Part shown: in pieces, positions 6,210-9,221 of the stretch
How positions within the stretch are numbered: position 1 is the stretch's first letter
Layout: every line of letters starts with the position of its first letter
NCBI GenBank assembly: GCA_963922715.1
Contig: CAWUJT010000090.1
Span: forward strand, 1-9,221
DNA length: 9,221 bases
Source: CAWUJT01 sp963922715
GTDB lineage: Bacteria; Pseudomonadota; Alphaproteobacteria; Rhodobacterales; Rhodobacteraceae
Direction: 5' to 3'
Program-made: the position numbers and the translations under genes
The notes under the pieces: model-generated
Database searches by the model: none
What the model was told of the DNA's origin: nothing
Seen by the model: only the letters and a program-made list of their open reading frames with translations

Positions 6210-8303
6210 TCAATTGCCTCCCTGAGCGAGGATCACATAGGTGATAAGACCAACAACACCGATCACCATGGCAAAGGCATAGGTGAACACATAGCCCGAC
6301 TGCGCGCGCCCTGCCAAACGGGTCAAGAACGGCACAATCCCAAGGGCAAGGCTATTGATGCCGCCGTCAATCACGCGCCCATCCCCGCGCCGCCAAAGGA
6401 CCTGGCCCAGCGCCATCGCCGGGCGTGTGAAGAGTGCGGCGTAAATCTCATCAAAATACCACTTATTGAGCAGAAACAGGTAAAGCGGCTGGAGGTTCCG
6501 CGCCCAAATAGCTGGCAAATGTGGCGCACGAATATAGCCCACCCAGGCCGCAAAAAAGCCCACCAGCATGACCACAAAGGGGGACAGCTTGACCCAAGCC
6601 GGCACCAAATGCGCCTGGTGGATTATATCGTTGTCTTCTGCGATGAAAATTGCCCCCTCTCCTGGGGTTTGTGCGGGGCGCTTATGATGTTCTGCGCCTT
6701 TCTCAGCCGCGAACGCTGGTGCGATGAAACCGATCGGTGCCGCAGCATGATCGGTGGGCTTTTCAGAAATGCCAAAGAACGCATCGACCTTTTCTTGACT
6801 ACCGAAAAACGGCCCATAAAACACCATGCCCGCAAAAACCGAGCCAATGGCCAAAACGCCCAAGGGCGCTGTCATCACCGTAGGGCTTTCATGGGCATGA
6901 GCATGGGTGCTTTTATCCCCGCGTGGTGCGCCATAAAAGGTGAGGAACATGAGCCGCCAAGAATAAAAACTTGTGAAAAGCGCCGCGATCACCAGCATCC
7001 AGAACGCATAGCCTCCGGCGGTTCCGGCATAGGCGCTTTCAATAATTGCATCTTTTGAGACAAATCCAGCAAAGCCCACCGGAAAGCCAATGTAAAGGAG
7101 CGGAATGCCTACACCCGTGATTGCCAAAGTCCCAATCATCATCGCCCAAAATGTGTAGGGAATTTTATTCTTCAACCCGCCATAATTGCGCATGTCTTGC
7201 TCATGGTGCATGGCATGTATTACAGACCCGGCACCTAGAAACAGCATCGCTTTGAAGAACGCATGTGTCAGCAAGTGAAACATCGCCACGGAGTACGCTC
7301 CAAGACCTGCGGCCACGAACATATAGCCCAGTTGCGAACAGGTGGAATAAGCGATCACACGTTTGATGTCATTCTGAACCAGGCCCACGGTGGCTGCAAA
7401 AAATGCGGTTGTGGCGCCGATAAAGACCACAAACGCCATCGCGGCATCCGCGTATTCCATCACAGGCGACATGCGGCAGACCAAAAACACGCCCGCCGTG
7501 ACCATTGTTGCCGCGTGGATCAGGGCAGAGACAGGCGTTGGGCCTTCCATCGCATCGGGCAACCAGGTGTGCAGAAACAGCTGCGCAGACTTGCCCATCG
7601 CCCCGACAAAAAGCAAAAACGCCAACAGATTGGCCGCATTCCATGTGGTCCAAAGGAATGTGATCTCCATCTCCGCGATCTCGGGCGCCATGGTGAAAAT
7701 CACATCGAAATTGACGGAATCCGTGACAAAAAAGAGCCCAAAGATCCCCAAGGCAAAACCAAAGTCGCCCACACGATTGACAATAAAGGCCTTCATCGCC
7801 GCCGCATTGGCAGAGCTCTTTTTCCAGTAAAACCCAATCAACAAATAAGAGGCCAGGCCAACGCCTTCCCAGCCGAAGAACATCTGGATCAGATTGTCTG
7901 CTGTGACCAGCATCAGCATGGTAAAGGTGAAAAAGCTCAAATAAGCGAAAAATCTGGGCTTGTAGACGTCGCCCTCTTGCCACTGCGGATCGTGTTCCAT
8001 GTAGCCATAGGAATAAAGATGCACGAGTGCCGAGACTGTGGTGATCACAATCATCATCGTGGCCGTCAATCGATCCATCCGAATGGCCCAGTCTGTGGCC
8101 AGTGCCCCGCTTTCGATAAATCGAAAAATCACCAAGGATTGCTCTGGGAAATCGCCGCGCAGGAACACAATCCAACTTAGGATCGCCGCCAAGAACAAAA
8201 GCCCCGTGCTGACCGCCATAGCCCCCTGCTCACCCATCAAACGCCAGCCAAAACCTGCCAGGAGGGCACCAATCAAAGGGGCGAAGAGGATCACATATTC
8301 CAT
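6210..8303 (-). CDS. nuoL: NADH-quinone oxidoreductase subunit L
   Basis: NuoL is the most distal proton-pumping subunit of complex I (ND5 homologue). It carries the long lateral amphipathic helix that braces the membrane arm. The 697-residue length fits alphaproteobacterial NuoL and is about 80 longer than the E. coli protein. Key residues are present: E146 in GWEGVGLASYLL, D180 in RVGDFGFALG, K238 in MGKSAQLFLHTWLPDAMEG, H263 in ALIHAATM, H343 and H347 with K351 in FHLLTHAFFKAML, and K417 in GFVSKDAI. About 16 membrane helices are expected. The lateral helix region is roughly 600-640 and the last helix 672-694. A hydrophilic loop at about 501-570 precedes the penultimate transmembrane helix, and a short His-rich run (HAHAHE) is at 467-472. 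The start lies 4 nt after nuoK, with GAAGGG 8 nt upstream. Confidence 0.97.
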   Translation of the reverse strand: MEYVILFAPLIGALLAGFGWRLMGEQGAMAVSTGLLFLAAILSWIVFLRGDFPEQSLVIFRFIESGALATDWAIRMDRLTATMMIVITTVSALVHLYSYGYMEHDPQWQEGDVYKPRFFAYLSFFTFTMLMLVTADNLIQMFFGWEGVGLASYLLIGFYWKKSSANAAAMKAFIVNRVGDFGFALGIFGLFFVTDSVNFDVIFTMAPEIAEMEITFLWTTWNAANLLAFLLFVGAMGKSAQLFLHTWLPDAMEGPTPVSALIHAATMVTAGVFLVCRMSPVMEYADAAMAFVVFIGATTAFFAATVGLVQNDIKRVIAYSTCSQLGYMFVAAGLGAYSVAMFHLLTHAFFKAMLFLGAGSVIHAMHHEQDMRNYGGLKNKIPYTFWAMMIGTLAITGVGIPLLYIGFPVGFAGFVSKDAIIESAYAGTAGGYAFWMLVIAALFTSFYSWRLMFLTFYGAPRGDKSTHAHAHESPTVMTAPLGVLAIGSVFAGMVFYGPFFGSQEKVDAFFGISEKPTDHAAAPIGFIAPAFAAEKGAEHHKRPAQTPGEGAIFIAEDNDIIHQAHLVPAWVKLSPFVVMLVGFFAAWVGYIRAPHLPAIWARNLQPLYLFLLNKWYFDEIYAALFTRPAMALGQVLWRRGDGRVIDGGINSLALGIVPFLTRLAGRAQSGYVFTYAFAMVIGVVGLITYVILAQGGN
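6217..6222 (-). promoter_or_regulatory. Shine-Dalgarno of nuoM
   Basis: On the minus strand this reads GGGAGG, 8 nt before the nuoM ATG at 6208. It is built into the last codons of nuoL, and the nuoL TGA falls between this site and the nuoM start. It is among the strongest ribosome binding sites in the window. Confidence 0.75.
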
Positions 8304-8307
8304 TGTC

Positions 8308-8613
8308 TTAGCCCTTCATGACATTGATATCTTCCACAGCAATGCTGCCGCGGTTGCGGAAAAATGTGACAAGAATGGCCAACCCGATGGCAGCCTCAGC
8401 CGCAGCAACCGTCAGCACAAAAAGCGTGAACACTTGCCCCGTCAGATCACCCAAAAACGCCGAGAACGCCACAAGGTTAATATTCACCGCCAGAAGCATC
8501 AACTCAATGGACATCAGAATGACAATCACGTTTTTGCGGTTGAGGAAAATTCCAAAGATGCCGATCACAAAGAGAGCAGCCGCAACGATGAGGTAATGTT
8601 CTAATCCAACCAT
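8308..8613 (-). CDS. nuoK: NADH-quinone oxidoreductase subunit K
   Basis: NuoK is the small three-helix membrane subunit of complex I (ND4L homologue). It links the quinone-side proton channel to the antiporter-like subunits. The 101-residue product matches the family size. Three hydrophobic helices are apparent at roughly 5-23, 28-50 and 61-84. The two buried glutamates of the proton path are present: E37 in MSIELML and E73 in AAEAAIGLAI, matching E36 and E72 of the E. coli protein. RKNVIVILMSIE is the usual start of helix 2. The ATG at 8613 lies 14 nt after the nuoJ stop with an AGGATAGG ribosome site, and the TAA is 4 nt before nuoL. The last codons contain the nuoL Shine-Dalgarno. Confidence 0.97.
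   Translation of the reverse strand: MVGLEHYLIVAAALFVIGIFGIFLNRKNVIVILMSIELMLLAVNINLVAFSAFLGDLTGQVFTLFVLTVAAAEAAIGLAILVTFFRNRGSIAVEDINVMKG
8312..8317 (-). promoter_or_regulatory. Shine-Dalgarno of nuoL
   Basis: On the minus strand this reads GAAGGG, 8 nt before the nuoL ATG at 8303, formed by the final Lys-Gly codons of nuoK. It has the same sequence and spacing as the nuoN site. Confidence 0.65.
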
Positions 8614-8621
8614 GTCTTGTG

Positions 8622-8629
8622 CCTATCCT
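8622..8629 (-). promoter_or_regulatory. Shine-Dalgarno of nuoK
   Basis: On the minus strand this reads AGGATAGG; its nearer AGG is 8 nt before the nuoK ATG at 8613. It overlaps the TAG stop of nuoJ by 2 nt. Confidence 0.6.
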
Positions 8630-9221
8630 ATAGCCCTTGCCCTGGTTTCACGTCTTTTACTTCCATCGCTTGTGCCGGATCACGCCACATCTGGGCCAGA
8701 ACATCCTGACGTTTCACATCTTGGCGATGGCGCAAGGTCAGCACAATCGCGCCAATCATCGCCACAAGCAAAATCAGCCCAGCAAGCTGGAACAAGAGGA
8801 AATACTGATCATACAGGATCAGACCTAAGGCTGCCGTATTTTGCACCTCACCGGGCTGCAAAGCACCGATGTTCTCAGACGCGCCAACGCCTTCGGCGGT
8901 TTGCCAAACCCCAAAAGCCATGGCCAACTCCATCAGCAGGACCACCGCAATCAACCCTGCCAAGGGCACATATCGTGCCATCTCCGCCTTTAGGGCGGCA
9001 AAATCGACATCCAGCATCATCACCACGAACAGGAACAAAACGGCCACGGCCCCCACATAAACGATCACCAACAGCATCGCCACAAACTCTGCCCCCAGCA
9101 GAATGAACAGACCTGCCGTTGAGAGAAACGCCAGAATAAGCCACAACACCGAATGCACTGGGTTACGGGCCGTCACAACCATCAGGCCCGCAACAACCAC
9201 GATAATCGAGAAAAAGTAGAA
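8628..9221 (-). CDS. nuoJ: NADH-quinone oxidoreductase subunit J, 5' end cut by the window edge
   Basis: NuoJ is a five-helix membrane subunit of complex I (ND6 homologue) at the junction of the quinone site and the proton-pumping arm. The 197 visible codons stay open to base 9221 and begin FYFFSII, the expected first helix. Only about the first four residues should be missing. A GTG at 9200 is in frame but would cut helix 1 and is unlikely to be the start. The motif RNPVHSVLWLI is at visible residues 19-29. The conserved third helix, which undergoes pi-bulge changes, spans about 45-70 with E45 and Y55. The last helix is around 140-163, followed by a charged tail ending KPGQGL. That tail resembles those I recall from Rhodobacterales. 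The stop is 14 nt before nuoK. Confidence 0.96.
   Translation of the reverse strand, partial: FYFFSIIVVVAGLMVVTARNPVHSVLWLILAFLSTAGLFILLGAEFVAMLLVIVYVGAVAVLFLFVVMMLDVDFAALKAEMARYVPLAGLIAVVLLMELAMAFGVWQTAEGVGASENIGALQPGEVQNTAALGLILYDQYFLLFQLAGLILLVAMIGAIVLTLRHRQDVKRQDVLAQMWRDPAQAMEVKDVKPGQGL

Noticed and set aside
5982..8180. Long open frames on the plus strand (for example 5982-7058 and 7263-8180) opposite nuoM and nuoL
   Set aside because: They are rich in His, Arg, Lys and Gln with no recognisable domain, as expected from the antisense of hydrophobic membrane-protein codons. They lie entirely within well-supported nuo genes.
1..9221. Searched for a mobile element, CRISPR array, tRNA, riboswitch or novel defence system
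   Set aside because: The whole window is filled by eight housekeeping genes with gaps of at most 14 nt. No direct-repeat array, terminal inverted repeat or structured non-coding region was seen.

Overview
The window is a single unbroken run of eight co-oriented genes, all on the minus strand. In transcription order (from base 9221 down to base 1) they are nuoJ (5' end cut), nuoK, nuoL, nuoM, nuoN, birA, coaX and rnj (3' end cut by the window edge). Every junction is tight: gaps of 1 to 14 nt, or 4-nt ATGA overlaps at nuoM/nuoN and coaX/rnj. No intergenic stretch is long enough to hold a promoter, RNA gene or mobile element, and no terminator is visible. The window therefore looks like the distal part of one long operon.

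The gene content and order suggest an alphaproteobacterium, most likely Rhodobacterales (Roseobacter-like). The reasons are the nuo genes followed by biotin ligase, type III pantothenate kinase and RNase J; a NuoL near 700 residues; the C-terminal tail of NuoJ; and the presence of RNase J, which enteric bacteria lack. GC content looks moderate by eye and was not counted. This placement rests on recalled family patterns, not on a search.

Bases 3201-9221 encode membrane-arm subunits of respiratory complex I (NADH:quinone oxidoreductase): NuoJ, NuoK and the three antiporter-like proton-pumping subunits NuoL, NuoM and NuoN. The known Glu/Lys/His proton-path residues are present in K, L, M and N. 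Most starts carry a Shine-Dalgarno sequence 7-8 nt upstream, often embedded in the end of the preceding gene.

Bases 1-3196 carry three housekeeping genes behind nuoN. birA encodes a biotin-protein ligase without the DNA-binding domain. coaX encodes type III pantothenate kinase, the first step of CoA synthesis. rnj encodes ribonuclease J with a complete metallo-beta-lactamase metal site. Their co-transcription would tie biotin and CoA cofactor supply and mRNA turnover to respiratory capacity; that functional link is inference.

I saw no novel system, CRISPR array, insertion sequence, RNA gene or broken gene. The long open frames on the plus strand are antisense shadows of these genes.
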